NCBI GenBank assembly: GCA_900550935.1
Contig: URUD01000015.1
Span: 1-54,184, forward strand
From: an uncultured Roseburia sp.
Lineage (GTDB): Bacteria; Bacillota; Clostridia; Lachnospirales; Lachnospiraceae
DNA length: 54,184 nt
Direction of reading: 5' to 3'
Position 1 is the stretch's first letter. Every line of letters begins with the position of its first letter. Under the pieces are notes generated by a model. It did no database searches and was not told the DNA's origin. It saw only the letters and a program-made list of their open reading frames with translations. The translations under genes and the position numbers were made by a program. This document shows, piece by piece, positions 17,566-27,144 of the stretch.

Positions 17566-18579
17566 ATGTCAATAAGGGAAGAAATGGAACGAATGGAGCG
17601 GGAAACGCTGAGTCCTTATGCAACCCTGAGTGAAAACTCAAGAGGAAGGGATATTCCGGAGGAGCCTTGTGATATCCGGCCGGTATTCCAGAGAGACAGG
17701 GACAGGATTTTACATTGTAAAGCGTTTCGCCGTCTGAAAAATAAAACACAGGTATTTTTAACACCGAAAGGGGATCATTACAGGACAAGACTGTCCCATA
17801 CCCTCGAGGTGTCGCAGAATGCCAGAACGATTGCAAAAGCATTGCGGTTAAACGAAGATCTGGTGGAAGCGATCGCATTGGGGCATGACCTTGGACATAC
17901 CCCATTTGGTCATGCCGGAGAGTATGTGCTCAATGAGATCTGTGAAGATGGCTTTCGTCATAATGAACAGAGCGTGCGTACGGTGGAAAAATTAGAAAAG
18001 GACGGTCAGGGATTGAATCTGACGTGGGAAGTCCGGGATGGTATCTTAAATCACCAGTCCAGACTGATGCCGCATACGCTTGAGGGCAAGATCGTAAGAC
18101 TTTCCGACAAGATTGCCTATATCAACCACGATATCGACGATGCGATCCGTGCACAGGTGCTGACGGAGGATGATATTCCACTGGAACTGAAAAAAACACT
18201 GGGATTTTCCACCCGACAGAGACTGAATACGCTGATACATAATATCGTAATGAACAGCAGGGATAAAAACGATATCGTAATGTCTTCCGAGGTCGAAGAG
18301 GCAATGATCGAACTCCGTAAATTTATGTTTGATCATGTATACAAAAATCCGATCGCAAAAGGAGAAGAGGTCAAGGCAAAAGAAATGCTAAGACAGTTAT
18401 TCTTCTTCTATATGGATCACATTAATCTGTTGTCGGAGAAGTACCTTAGAATGTTGGATGAGGGCGAAAAACAGGAGCGTGTCGTCAGCGATTATATCGC
18501 AGGCATGACAGACCAGTACGCCATCACGAAGTTCAGCGAATATTTTCTGCCACAGGCTTGGCAGGTCGACGGATATTAG
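17566..18579 (+). CDS. dgt: dGTP triphosphohydrolase-like HD protein
   Basis: The 337-residue protein has the HD-domain pattern of deoxyguanosinetriphosphate triphosphohydrolases: H in TRLSHTLEVSQNAR, HD in GHDLGHTPFGHAGE (about 107-120) and the late Asp in IAYINHDIDDAIR. The FRRLKNKTQVF segment is also typical. It hydrolyses dNTP to nucleoside and triphosphate and may limit the dNTP pool. It sits just before dnaG and rpoD, its common place in this group. The last codons and stop are duplicated imperfectly about 57 bases downstream. Confidence 0.93.
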   Translation: MSIREEMERMERETLSPYATLSENSRGRDIPEEPCDIRPVFQRDRDRILHCKAFRRLKNKTQVFLTPKGDHYRTRLSHTLEVSQNARTIAKALRLNEDLVEAIALGHDLGHTPFGHAGEYVLNEICEDGFRHNEQSVRTVEKLEKDGQGLNLTWEVRDGILNHQSRLMPHTLEGKIVRLSDKIAYINHDIDDAIRAQVLTEDDIPLELKKTLGFSTRQRLNTLIHNIVMNSRDKNDIVMSSEVEEAMIELRKFMFDHVYKNPIAKGEEVKAKEMLRQLFFFYMDHINLLSEKYLRMLDEGEKQERVVSDYIAGMTDQYAITKFSEYFLPQAWQVDGY

Positions 18580-18635
18580 TAAGCTGCAGGAGAAGCCTGT
18601 GGCATGCACAGTGCCTGGCAGGTCGACGGCTATTA
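18551..18635 (+). repeat. Partial direct repeat of the dgt 3' end
   Basis: CACAGG-CTTGGCAGGTCGACGG ATATTA at 18551-18578 recurs as CACAGTGCCTGGCAGGTCGACGG CTATTA at 18607-18635, both ending in codons for WQVDGY and a stop. It looks like an imperfect tandem duplication of the gene end, leaving a second decayed tail in the dgt-dnaG gap. Confidence 0.7.
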
Positions 18636-18657
18636 ATTTTATTTTACGGAGGGAAAG

Positions 18658-20484
18658 ATGCCATATTATTCGGATGACATTGTCGAGGAAGTACGTTCCC
18701 GGAATGACATTGTAGACGTGATATCACAATATGTGCGTCTTCAGAAAAAAGGAAGTACTTACTTTGGACTGTGTCCTTTTCATAATGAAAAAACAGGCTC
18801 TTTTGCGGTATCGCCCAATAAACAGATGTACTACTGTTTTGGATGCGGTGCCGGTGGAAATGTTTTTACTTTTCTGATGGAATATGAAAATTTTACCTTT
18901 GGAGAAGCAATGGAGTCGCTGGCAGAGCGTGTGGGAGTGGAGCTGCCCAAACGCGAATATACATCTGCCCAGAGACAGGAAGCGGACAAACGCGCAAGGC
19001 TGCTTGAGATCAACAAAGAAGCAGCCAGATATTTTTATTCCCTGCTGCGGAGTGAGCGGGGAGCACATGCGCTTTCCTATTTTAAGAAACGAAATCTGAC
19101 CGAGGAGACGATGCAGCGGTTCGGGCTTGGCTATTCGGATCAGTACAGTGACGATCTTTACCGGTATCTCCGCAAAAAGGGATATGAGGATGAGATCTTA
19201 AGAGAATCCGGACTTGTCACGATCGATGAGAGACGGGGCGGATATGATAAATTCTGGAATCGTGCCATGTTCCCGATCATGGATGTGCACAACAAGGTCA
19301 TCGGTTTCGGAGGGCGCGTCATGGGAGATGGAGAGCCCAAATATTTAAACTCTCCTGAGACCAGGATCTTCGATAAAAGCCGTAATCTTTACGGATTAAA
19401 TATCGCAAGAAGCACGAAAAAAGACCAGCTGTTACTCTGCGAGGGCTATATGGATGTGATCGCCTTACATCAGGCAGGATTTGACAATGCGGTTGCCTCG
19501 CTGGGAACGGCTTTAACAAGTGGACATGCCAATCTGTTAAAACGGTACACCAAGAATGTCTACCTGACGTATGACAGTGATGGCGCAGGTGTGAAAGCCG
19601 CACTGCGGGCGATCCCGATCTTAAAAGAAGTAGGGATCAATACGAAGGTCATCAACATGCAGCCATACAAAGATCCGGATGAATTTATCAGTGCGCTTGG
19701 CGCGGAGGAATATCAGAAACGGATCGACCAGGCAGAAAACAGTTTTCTGTTTGAGATCCGCATGCTCGAACGCAATTATGAGATGAACGATCCGGCTGGA
19801 AAATCTGCATTTTTCAAAGAGGTAGCACAGAGACTGTGCGGTTTTCCGGAAAAAGTGGAGCGAGATATTTACATCGAGGCAGTCGCGGACAAATACGGGC
19901 GGAGAGCCGAAGACATCGAGCGGATGGTCAACGAATACGGGGCAACGATCGGTGTGGCGGGAGACCCGGGCGGAGTGAGGGCACCCCGCGAGACGACAAG
20001 GTTAAAGACCGGTATCCATGAGAAGAAAAAAGAAGATGGAATGAAGCAGTCGCAAAAGCTGCTTCTGACGTGGCTCATTGAGCATGCCGGATTATTTCCT
20101 AAAATAGAAAAATATATCACACCAGAGGACTTTACAGAAGAAATCTATCGAAAAGTGGCGGAAATCCTGTTTTTACAGTTTAAAGAGACAGAAACTGTCA
20201 ATCCGGCGCAGATCGTGAGCATGTTTCAGAATGAGGAGGAACAGCGGGAGATCGCAGGACTTTTCAATGCCAGACTTCAGGCTGGCGGGATAGAGGAAGA
20301 GGAGACACTCGATAAGGCATCCTTTGAAAAAGCGTTGAAGGAAACCATTTTACGGGTGAAACAAAACAGCATGGAGTATCATGCTAAAAATGCAGCTCCG
20401 GATGATATGGGAGCACTGCAGAAAATGATAACGGATAAGAAAGCGCTCGAAGAATTAGAAAAAGTGCATATTTCCGTAGATTAA
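18658..20484 (+). CDS. dnaG: DNA primase
   Basis: The 608-residue protein has the N-terminal zinc ribbon (CPFHNEKTGSF and CFGCGAGGN, about 38-68), the primase core, a TOPRIM domain with CEGYMDVIAL (about 263) and YDSDGAG, and a C-terminal helicase-binding domain. It lays down RNA primers for replication. GGAGGG precedes ATG. It forms the classical macromolecular-synthesis arrangement with rpoD downstream. Confidence 0.97.
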   Translation: MPYYSDDIVEEVRSRNDIVDVISQYVRLQKKGSTYFGLCPFHNEKTGSFAVSPNKQMYYCFGCGAGGNVFTFLMEYENFTFGEAMESLAERVGVELPKREYTSAQRQEADKRARLLEINKEAARYFYSLLRSERGAHALSYFKKRNLTEETMQRFGLGYSDQYSDDLYRYLRKKGYEDEILRESGLVTIDERRGGYDKFWNRAMFPIMDVHNKVIGFGGRVMGDGEPKYLNSPETRIFDKSRNLYGLNIARSTKKDQLLLCEGYMDVIALHQAGFDNAVASLGTALTSGHANLLKRYTKNVYLTYDSDGAGVKAALRAIPILKEVGINTKVINMQPYKDPDEFISALGAEEYQKRIDQAENSFLFEIRMLERNYEMNDPAGKSAFFKEVAQRLCGFPEKVERDIYIEAVADKYGRRAEDIERMVNEYGATIGVAGDPGGVRAPRETTRLKTGIHEKKKEDGMKQSQKLLLTWLIEHAGLFPKIEKYITPEDFTEEIYRKVAEILFLQFKETETVNPAQIVSMFQNEEEQREIAGLFNARLQAGGIEEEETLDKASFEKALKETILRVKQNSMEYHAKNAAPDDMGALQKMITDKKALEELEKVHISVD

Positions 20485-20521
20485 GGACAAAATACTAGAA
20501 AACTTGAGAGGATGAAGCAAA

Positions 20522-21721
20522 ATGGCAAAGAAGAAAGAAACCGGCGAAACGAATGTTGCAGCAAACGCAGCAAAGACAAAGGGTGTCGCAGCAAATGCAG
20601 CAACTCCGGAAGCAGACGCAGCCAGAGAGAAATTTCAGGAGAGATTAAAAGAACTTTTAAATTTAGCCAAAAAGAAAAAGAACATGTTAGAGTATCAGGA
20701 GATCAGTGATTTCTTTGCGGACATGCAGCTGGATGCAGAGAAATTCGAAAAGATTTTGGATTTCCTGGAGGCAAATAACATTGATGTGCTCCGTATCACG
20801 GATGATGATTCCGATGAGGACATTTTGCTTGAGGTAGACGATGAGGAAGAGATCGAGGTAGAAAAGATCGATCTGTCTGTACCGGATGGCGTATCGATCG
20901 AGGACCCGGTCCGTATGTATTTAAAAGAGATCGGTAAAGTACCGCTTTTAAGCGCAGAGGAAGAGATCGAACTCGCAAAACGTATGGAGTTAGGAGATCA
21001 GGAGGCGAAAAAACGTCTTGCAGAGGCAAACTTACGACTGGTTGTTTCCATTGCAAAACGTTATGTTGGACGAGGCATGCTGTTCCTTGACCTGATCCAG
21101 GAAGGAAACTTAGGACTGATCAAAGCAGTTGAGAAGTTCGATTACCGCAAAGGATATAAATTCTCCACCTACGCGACATGGTGGATCCGTCAGGCAATCA
21201 CCAGAGCCATTGCAGATCAGGCACGTACCATCCGTATTCCGGTTCATATGGTAGAGACGATCAACAAACTGATCCGCGTCAGCAGACAGTTATTGCAGGA
21301 GTTAGGACGTGAACCGACCCCGGAAGAGATTGCAGCAGAGATGAATATGCCAGTAGAGCGTGTGCGTGAGATCTTAAAGATCTCGCAGGAGCCTGTTTCT
21401 TTAGAGACACCGATCGGTGAGGAGGAAGACAGCCATCTGGGAGATTTCATTCAGGATGATAATGTGCCGGTTCCGGCAGATGCAGCAGCATTTACCCTGT
21501 TAAAAGAGCAGCTGGAGGAAGTGCTTGGAACCCTGACCGAAAGAGAGCAGAAGGTCTTAACTTTACGTTTTGGACTGGAAGACGGACGTGCCAGAACGTT
21601 AGAGGAAGTAGGAAAAGAATTTAATGTAACGCGTGAGCGTATTCGCCAGATCGAGGCAAAGGCACTCCGCAAACTGCGTCACCCAAGCAGAAGCCGTAAG
21701 TTAAAGGATTATCTGGAGTAA
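20522..21721 (+). CDS. rpoD: Primary RNA polymerase sigma factor (sigma-70/A)
   Basis: The 399-residue protein has region 1.1 (about 35-90), region 1.2 DPVRMYLKEIG, region 2 RLVVSIAKRYVGRGMLFLDL and YKFSTYATWWIRQA, region 3, and region 4 LTLRFGLEDGRARTLEEVGK with VTRERIRQIEAKAL. It directs housekeeping transcription. The first 30 residues are Ala/Lys-rich and low complexity. The dnaG-rpoD gap is 37 bases with no separate promoter obvious. Confidence 0.98.
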   Translation: MAKKKETGETNVAANAAKTKGVAANAATPEADAAREKFQERLKELLNLAKKKKNMLEYQEISDFFADMQLDAEKFEKILDFLEANNIDVLRITDDDSDEDILLEVDDEEEIEVEKIDLSVPDGVSIEDPVRMYLKEIGKVPLLSAEEEIELAKRMELGDQEAKKRLAEANLRLVVSIAKRYVGRGMLFLDLIQEGNLGLIKAVEKFDYRKGYKFSTYATWWIRQAITRAIADQARTIRIPVHMVETINKLIRVSRQLLQELGREPTPEEIAAEMNMPVERVREILKISQEPVSLETPIGEEEDSHLGDFIQDDNVPVPADAAAFTLLKEQLEEVLGTLTEREQKVLTLRFGLEDGRARTLEEVGKEFNVTRERIRQIEAKALRKLRHPSRSRKLKDYLE

Positions 21722-22497
21722 TGGTAAAACTGTCAAAACGGCTGACGGCTGTGGCATCTATGGTATGCCAGGATCAGATTCTTGCGGACGTAGGGACAGA
21801 CCATGGATATATCCCCATTTATCTGATGGAGCAGGGCAGGATAACAGGTGCGATTGCGATGGATATCGGGAAAGGTCCCCTGGAACGTGCAAAAGAACAT
21901 ATAAAGATGTCAGGCATGGGTGATTACATACAGACCAGATTATCAGACGGTCTAGCTGCACTACAGGTGGGAGAAGTACAGTCCATTGTGGTAGCCGGTA
22001 TGGGTGGCGGTCTGGTGATCCATATCTTAGAAGAGGGAAGAAAAGTGGCGCAGGCAGTAGAAGAACTGATCTTACAGCCACAGTCCGAACTGGAAAAAGT
22101 GCGTGATTACCTGAGAGAAAATGGCTATACGGTAGAGGCGGAGGACATGGTATTTGAGGATGGAAAATATTATCCGATGATGCGTGTCAGATACACCGGA
22201 AAGGTGACAGAAGATAAAAGGATCACCGCTTTGCGGAAGCAGATGAAAGAACAGATGCACCTTGATGAGGCACAGATAGAGGGGATTTTTGCCCGGTATG
22301 GGGCAGGACTTTTAGCAGAGAAAAACGCCACGCTTTTTGCATATCTGCAAAAAGAACAGCATACCTATCAAGTGATCCTGGAAAATTTAAAGGGACAGCC
22401 ATCTTCTGCAAACATTCTGGAAAGACAAAAGGAAATGCAGGAGAAAATGCTGCAAAATGAGCAGGCAGGAAGCCTGTTTGAAAGGAATGAGGGGTGA
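21721..22497 (+). CDS. trmK: tRNA (adenine-22-N1)-methyltransferase family
   Basis: The 258-residue protein belongs to the TrmK/COG2384 group: SAM-binding VGTDHGYIPIYL (about 22-33), AIAMDIGKGPLERA, and VAGMGGGLV (about 91). The C-terminal part is helical, as in TrmK. It methylates A22 of certain tRNAs. The ATG shares one base with the rpoD stop, its usual position in Firmicutes. Confidence 0.9.
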   Translation: MVKLSKRLTAVASMVCQDQILADVGTDHGYIPIYLMEQGRITGAIAMDIGKGPLERAKEHIKMSGMGDYIQTRLSDGLAALQVGEVQSIVVAGMGGGLVIHILEEGRKVAQAVEELILQPQSELEKVRDYLRENGYTVEAEDMVFEDGKYYPMMRVRYTGKVTEDKRITALRKQMKEQMHLDEAQIEGIFARYGAGLLAEKNATLFAYLQKEQHTYQVILENLKGQPSSANILERQKEMQEKMLQNEQAGSLFERNEG

Positions 22498-22502
22498 CGA
22501 CC

Positions 22503-24173
22503 ATGGGAGAAGCAATGATTACCCTGAACATTCAGGGAAAAGAAAAACAGTATCCATGTGGCATAACATTTTTAGAACTTGCAAAAGAATATCAGAAGGA
22601 ATTTTCGGATGATATTGTACTGGTTTTATATAACAACCGTTTGAGAGAACTGCGCAAAAAGGCAGATAAAGACGGCAGTCTGGAATTTATCACGACTGCG
22701 GATAAGACCGGACGAAAAACGTATCGCAGAAGTGTAACGCTATTGATGCAGCGTGCAGTGCATAACCTGTGGGGAACAGATCAGGTCATTGTGCATGTGA
22801 TGTATTCCATCGGACAGGGCTATTACTGTGAACTGGTCAAAGCAGGAATAAGCATACTGCCGACCGAGCAGATGTTAGCTGACTTAAAACAGGAGATGGC
22901 ACATCTTGTGGAACAGGATATCCCGATCGAAAAAGAGAGCATGAACACGGATGATGCGGTCGCACTGTTCCATGAGCTTGGTATGACAGATAAAGAAAAA
23001 CTGTTCCGTTACCGCCGCAGTTCAAGAGTCAATGTCTATAAGATCGGGCATTACAGAGATTATTTTTATGGTTTTATGGTGCCGTCGACCGGTTATCTTG
23101 AAACCTTTGATGTAAAAAAATACGAAGATGGCTTTATGCTGTTGTTCCCTTATAAAGAGACAAAGAAAGTGGCAGAATTTAACCCGTCAGAAAAATTGTT
23201 CCATACATTGAAAAAGTCCCGTGAATGGGGAAAAATGCTTGAGATCGATACGATCGGAGCATTAAACGATGCGATCGCACAGGGCAGGATGCAGGAAATC
23301 ATCCTGACACAGGAAGCATTATTTGAAGAGCGGATCGGTCAGCTTGCAGAAACGATCGCAAACTCTTCCGGCAAGAAATTTATCATGATCGCAGGACCGT
23401 CCTCTTCCGGAAAGACAACGTTTTCACACAGACTTTCCATACAGCTTGCGGCAAAGGGATTAAAGCCACATCCGTTTCCATTGGATGATTATTATGTTGA
23501 CAGGGAACTCTGTCCGCGTGATGAAAACGGCAACTTTGATTTTGAGTGTCTGGAGTCTCTGGACGTGGAATTATTTAACCATGATATGAATGAACTTCTG
23601 GCAGGGAAAAAAGTCGATCTTCCGATCTTTAATTTCAAAACCGGAAAGAGAGAATACAAAGACAAGACCATGCAGCTTGGCAAGGATGACGTATTGGTCA
23701 TTGAGGGCATCCATGGTTTAAATGATAAACTGTCTTATACGCTTCCGGCAGAAAGTAAATATAAGATCTACATCAGTGCACTGACCCAGTTAAACATTGA
23801 TGAGCATAACTGTCTGCCAACTACAGATGGCAGGATAATCAGACGTATTGTGCGTGATGCAAGGACCCGAGGAACTTCGGCAAAGGAGACCATTGCCATG
23901 TGGGATTCAGTACGCCGTGGAGAGGAAAAATATATTTTCCCATTCCAGGAGGGCGCGGATGTCATGTTTAACTCCGCCCTGATCTATGAACTTGCGGTAT
24001 TAAAGCTTTACGCAGAGCCGCTCTTATTTGCAATCGACAAAGATTGTCCGGAATACATTGAGGCAAAGCGTTTGTTAAAATTCCTGGATTATTTTCTGCC
24101 GATGCCAAGTGATGGGATCAGCCAGAATTCCATTATCCGTGAATTTATCGGTGGCTCCTGTTTTCATGTATAG
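22503..24173 (+). CDS. Nucleoside (uridine-like) kinase with N-terminal TGS/ThrRS-like part
   Basis: About 556 residues. The N-terminus carries a TGS-like fold (ITLNIQGKEKQYPCGITFLE) and a threonyl-tRNA-synthetase-like second domain, followed by a phosphoribulokinase/uridine kinase domain with P-loop GPSSSGKTTF (about 300) and LDDYYVDRELCPRDENG. It probably phosphorylates uridine or a related nucleoside. A GTG at 22494 overlaps the preceding gene and also has the frame, but ATG 22503 is better spaced from GAGGGG. This fused form is common in Lachnospiraceae. Confidence 0.85.
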   Translation: MGEAMITLNIQGKEKQYPCGITFLELAKEYQKEFSDDIVLVLYNNRLRELRKKADKDGSLEFITTADKTGRKTYRRSVTLLMQRAVHNLWGTDQVIVHVMYSIGQGYYCELVKAGISILPTEQMLADLKQEMAHLVEQDIPIEKESMNTDDAVALFHELGMTDKEKLFRYRRSSRVNVYKIGHYRDYFYGFMVPSTGYLETFDVKKYEDGFMLLFPYKETKKVAEFNPSEKLFHTLKKSREWGKMLEIDTIGALNDAIAQGRMQEIILTQEALFEERIGQLAETIANSSGKKFIMIAGPSSSGKTTFSHRLSIQLAAKGLKPHPFPLDDYYVDRELCPRDENGNFDFECLESLDVELFNHDMNELLAGKKVDLPIFNFKTGKREYKDKTMQLGKDDVLVIEGIHGLNDKLSYTLPAESKYKIYISALTQLNIDEHNCLPTTDGRIIRRIVRDARTRGTSAKETIAMWDSVRRGEEKYIFPFQEGADVMFNSALIYELAVLKLYAEPLLFAIDKDCPEYIEAKRLLKFLDYFLPMPSDGISQNSIIREFIGGSCFHV

Positions 24174-24176
24174 GGG

Positions 24177-24205
24177 TTGCAGTCTGGCAGGAAAAAGTGT
24201 ATAGT
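24177..24205 (+). promoter_or_regulatory. Promoter of RNase P RNA
   Basis: TTGCAG (24177-24182), a 17-base spacer and TATAGT (24200-24205) lie just ahead of the 5' end of the RNase P RNA. Confidence 0.65.
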
Positions 24206-24212
24206 AGAAAAG

Positions 24213-24580
24213 GTTTAAGTAGGACAAATGATCGCGGCCCGGCATTGCCGGGGTGAGGAAAGTCCGGGCTTCACAGGGCAGGATGCCGGATAACGTCCGG
24301 TAGAGGCGACTCTAAGGATAGTGCAACAGAAATATACCGCCCCATGTCTTAGACATGGAGTAAGGTTGGAAGGGCAGTGTAAGAGACTACCGCCTCTCTG
24401 GTAACAGGGAGGGCATATGTAAACCCCATCCGAAGCAAGACCGAACAAAAGCGTTGACGTGGCCCGCCAGCTTTAGGTAGGTTGCTTGAGGTGACTGGTA
24501 ACAGTCATCCTAGATAGATGATCATTCCGGCTGTGTTTTCACAGCTTAGACATAACCCGGCTTATCGACCTGCTTAAATC
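24213..24580 (+). ncRNA. rnpB: RNase P RNA, bacterial class A
   Basis: Universal elements are visible in order: the GAGGAAAGTCCGGGCT block (24254-24269), the GGATAACGTCCGGTAGAGG region, the AGTGCAACAGAAATATACCGCC core (24319-24340), GGCAGTGTAAGAGACTACCGC, and the closing ACATAACCCGGCTTATCG near the 3' end. The two ends pair (TTTAAGTAGG at 24214-24223 with CCTGCTTAAA at 24569-24578), giving helix P1. It is the catalytic RNA for 5' maturation of tRNA. A hairpin TTGCTCGC/GCGGGCAA at 24612-24630 followed by TTTATG may terminate it. Confidence 0.97.
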
Positions 24581-24611
24581 TTTTTAAAAAGAAAATAGAC
24601 ACGAATTGATT

Positions 24612-24634
24612 TTGCTCGCAATGCGGGCAATTTA
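24612..24634 (+). terminator. Possible terminator after rnpB
   Basis: TTGCTCGC, loop AAT, GCGGGCAA (one T-G pair) and TTTAT stand 32 bases after rnpB and before the PilT-like gene. The stem is good but the T run short. Confidence 0.45.
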
Positions 24635-24660
24635 TGTTATATAGGAGAAATTATTAAAAA

Positions 24661-25752
24661 ATGGAGAGTAGCATGGGCGATATGGTGTGGTTAGAGGAAT
24701 GTCTGAAACAGGCAAAACAGATGGGAGCATCCGAGGTACATCTCATCGAGGGCAGACCGGTAAGGTACCGTGTGGATGGGGAACTTCATAAAGGAATGGG
24801 AGAAAAACTTCCGGGATCCGCAATCCGTGACTGGTTAAATGATGCGCTGACAGAGACACAGAAAGCGGCATACAAAGAAAACGGAGAACTCACGTTTACC
24901 GTTACGAAAGACGGACTGTTTCGTATGAGAGTACAGGCATATCGCCAGAGTACCGGAGATGCGGCGTGCCTTCATCTTCTTCCACTCTGCCCGCCGGCGA
25001 CAGAAGAACTTCTGATCCCGGAAAAGATTCGTGAACTGTTACAACAAAAACGGGGACTGTTTCTGATCGCAGGTGCATCCGGTGCCGGAAAGACGACGAC
25101 GATGGCAGCTCTTACCGGGGCACTTTTAAAAGAATCCGGAAAGAAGATCACAGTTTTAGAGGAAAACACAGAATATCTGTATCATACAGAGGAGGAAAAT
25201 ACTTCTCTTCTGGTGCAGAGAGAAACTGCAAGTCATACCCAAACGATGGCAAACGGTATTAAAACAGCACTGTTGCAGGATTCGGATGTGATCACGGTGT
25301 CCGAACTGGGTGGAGCAGAGAGCTTAGAAGCAGCAGTCAGGGCAGTTGAGATGGGACGCCTTGTGCTTGCAATCGTGGATGCCGAGGATAGTTTTCTTGC
25401 AATCGAGACACTATTGTCTTATGTAGATGAGCGGAATGTGGCAAAAATGCAGCAGAGACTTGCAAATGCATTGATCGGAGGTATGTCACAGCAGCTTTTG
25501 CCAAGGGAAAACGGAACAGGCAGAGTGGCAGCGTATGCCTATTATACAAATACGGATGGCGTGAAAAATCTGCTCCGCGAGGGAAAGATGGGAGCGTTGG
25601 CTTCCATGTTACAGAGCGGCGAGCGTGTCGAGGGAATGAGCATGGAGGATGCGGTGTATGAGCTTTATATGCAGAGTGTGATCTCCTCCGAGATGGCGGT
25701 TTATTACGCGCCGGATCCGAAAGAGATGCAGCGGAAAGTCCGTTTGTTCTGA
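24661..25752 (+). CDS. Divergent PilT/GspE-type ATPase
   Basis: The 363-residue protein follows the PilT plan: an N-terminal PAS-like domain (EVHLIEGRPVRYRVDGEL) and a RecA-like domain with Walker A GASGAGKTTT (about 138-147). The expected DPDVIxVGEMRD reads DSDVITVSELGG, keeping the catalytic Glu, and the His box (TLHT) reads AIVDA, so the His is lost. No pilus genes adjoin it. It may be a low-activity or repurposed retraction-type ATPase. Two starts are possible: ATG 24661 (AGGAGA, long spacing) and ATG 24673 (GGAGAG, short spacing). Confidence 0.7.
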   Translation: MESSMGDMVWLEECLKQAKQMGASEVHLIEGRPVRYRVDGELHKGMGEKLPGSAIRDWLNDALTETQKAAYKENGELTFTVTKDGLFRMRVQAYRQSTGDAACLHLLPLCPPATEELLIPEKIRELLQQKRGLFLIAGASGAGKTTTMAALTGALLKESGKKITVLEENTEYLYHTEEENTSLLVQRETASHTQTMANGIKTALLQDSDVITVSELGGAESLEAAVRAVEMGRLVLAIVDAEDSFLAIETLLSYVDERNVAKMQQRLANALIGGMSQQLLPRENGTGRVAAYAYYTNTDGVKNLLREGKMGALASMLQSGERVEGMSMEDAVYELYMQSVISSEMAVYYAPDPKEMQRKVRLF

Positions 25753-25856
25753 TAAATATAATCAAAATCTAAAATGTTTCTTAAAAGACAATAGGTTGGT
25801 TGACGTTCCATTTTTTAGGGCTTACCATTAGTGTAAATACGAAAGGATGGGATGGC

Positions 25857-26252
25857 ATGAAAGAAAAATTTCAGCGTTTTATGATAGGAAGATACGGAGC
25901 AGATCAGCTTTCAAGAGCTTATCTGATTACGGCACTGGTTCTTTGCATTGTATCGATGTTTGGTAGGACCGGCATTTTATACTGGGCTGGGATCGCCCTT
26001 TTGATCTACGCATACTGGAGGATGATGTCCAAAAACATCTCCAAACGTTATGAGGAGAATCAGAAATACCTGAACACGAGATATCAGGCAGCCGTCAAAT
26101 GGAATAAGACAAAGACCCGTTTTGCGGAGAGAAAGAGTTATCGTTTTTACAAATGCCCGCAGTGCAGCCAGAGGGTGCGGGTACCAAAGGGAAAAGGAAA
26201 GATCTGTATTACCTGCCCAAAATGCAGAACAGAATTTGTAAAAAAGAGCTGA
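25857..26252 (+). CDS. Small membrane protein with C-terminal zinc ribbon
   Basis: The 131-residue protein starts at ATG 25857, preceded by AAAGGATGGG. It has two hydrophobic segments at about 23-55, a basic linker, and a C-terminal zinc ribbon with Cys pairs CPQC and CPKC (about 103-124). The first pair is followed by basic residues (RVRVPKGKGK), as in zinc-finger proteins that bind nucleic acid or partner proteins. It precedes the DUF5685 gene by 15 bases. Function unknown. Confidence 0.75.
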   Translation: MKEKFQRFMIGRYGADQLSRAYLITALVLCIVSMFGRTGILYWAGIALLIYAYWRMMSKNISKRYEENQKYLNTRYQAAVKWNKTKTRFAERKSYRFYKCPQCSQRVRVPKGKGKICITCPKCRTEFVKKS

Positions 26253-26267
26253 TAAAGGAGATTTTTT

Positions 26268-27131
26268 GTGTTTGGTTATATTAATATCAATCAAAAAGAA
26301 TTGTCAGAGGAAAGCAAAAAAGCATATCAGGCATATTATTGCGGGCTGTGCAGAAAGCTAAAAACAAACTGTGGTGCAAAAGGGCAGATGCTTCTGGACT
26401 ATGATATGACATTCCTGATCGTTCTTCTGACTGGTCTTTATGAGTTGGAAAATGAATCATCTGAGATGGTCTGTGCACTTCATCCGACCAAAAAGCGAAC
26501 CATCTGGACGAATGAGGCCACCGATTATGCGGCGGATATGAACCTGATCTTAGCATATTATAATCTGATCGATGACTGGAAGGATGACAAGTCCTATCCG
26601 AAGAAGGCATTTGCCAAAATGCTGGAAAAAGATTATAAACGTGTCCTGGATAAATATCCCAGACAGGTAAAAGCGATTGAAAGCTACATGGAGAAAACAC
26701 AGGAAGCGGAGAAACGCGGCGAGAGCAATCTGGATCTTGTGGCAGGACTGACCGGTGAGATGTTGGGTGAGGTGTTCTGCTGGAAAGAGGATGAATGGGC
26801 AGGAGAACTCCGTACTCTCGGATTCTACATGGGCAAGTTCATTTATCTGATGGATGCCTACGAAGATTATGAGAGTGATGTGGAAAAGAACGCGTACAAC
26901 CCATTGGTCTTTATGGATCAGGAAGAGACACAGGATCTGGATACCTGGTGCAGGCTGATCTTAACCAGTATGATGTCAGAGTGTGCAAAGTCTTTTGAGA
27001 GACTGCCGATCCTGCTCCATGCGGATATCCTGCGCAATGTACTTTATTCCGGAGTCTGGACGAAGTTCGAATATCTGCAGCTTAAAAAGAAAAAGACGAA
27101 AGAAAAAGCAAAGAAGAAATCACGAAAATAA
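26268..27131 (+). CDS. DUF5685 family protein
   Basis: The 287-residue protein begins MFGYININ with the conserved YYCGLCRKLK (about 28) of DUF5685 proteins. The rest is helical, with two acidic clusters, LIDDWKDDKSY (about 104) and YLMDAYEDYESD (about 202), that recall the paired Asp-rich motifs of prenyl-synthase folds. The C-terminus is a Lys-rich tail. The start is GTG, with GGAG nine bases upstream. It lies 13 bases before a J-domain gene, and the two probably act together. Enzymatic activity is not established; the prenyl-synthase likeness is only a motif impression. Confidence 0.75.
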   Translation: MFGYININQKELSEESKKAYQAYYCGLCRKLKTNCGAKGQMLLDYDMTFLIVLLTGLYELENESSEMVCALHPTKKRTIWTNEATDYAADMNLILAYYNLIDDWKDDKSYPKKAFAKMLEKDYKRVLDKYPRQVKAIESYMEKTQEAEKRGESNLDLVAGLTGEMLGEVFCWKEDEWAGELRTLGFYMGKFIYLMDAYEDYESDVEKNAYNPLVFMDQEETQDLDTWCRLILTSMMSECAKSFERLPILLHADILRNVLYSGVWTKFEYLQLKKKKTKEKAKKKSRK

Positions 27132-27144
27132 CGAGGTTTGAGAT

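Noticed and set aside
24213..24580. Minus-strand frame over the RNase P RNA
   Set aside because: The RNA's universal core motifs explain the region fully.
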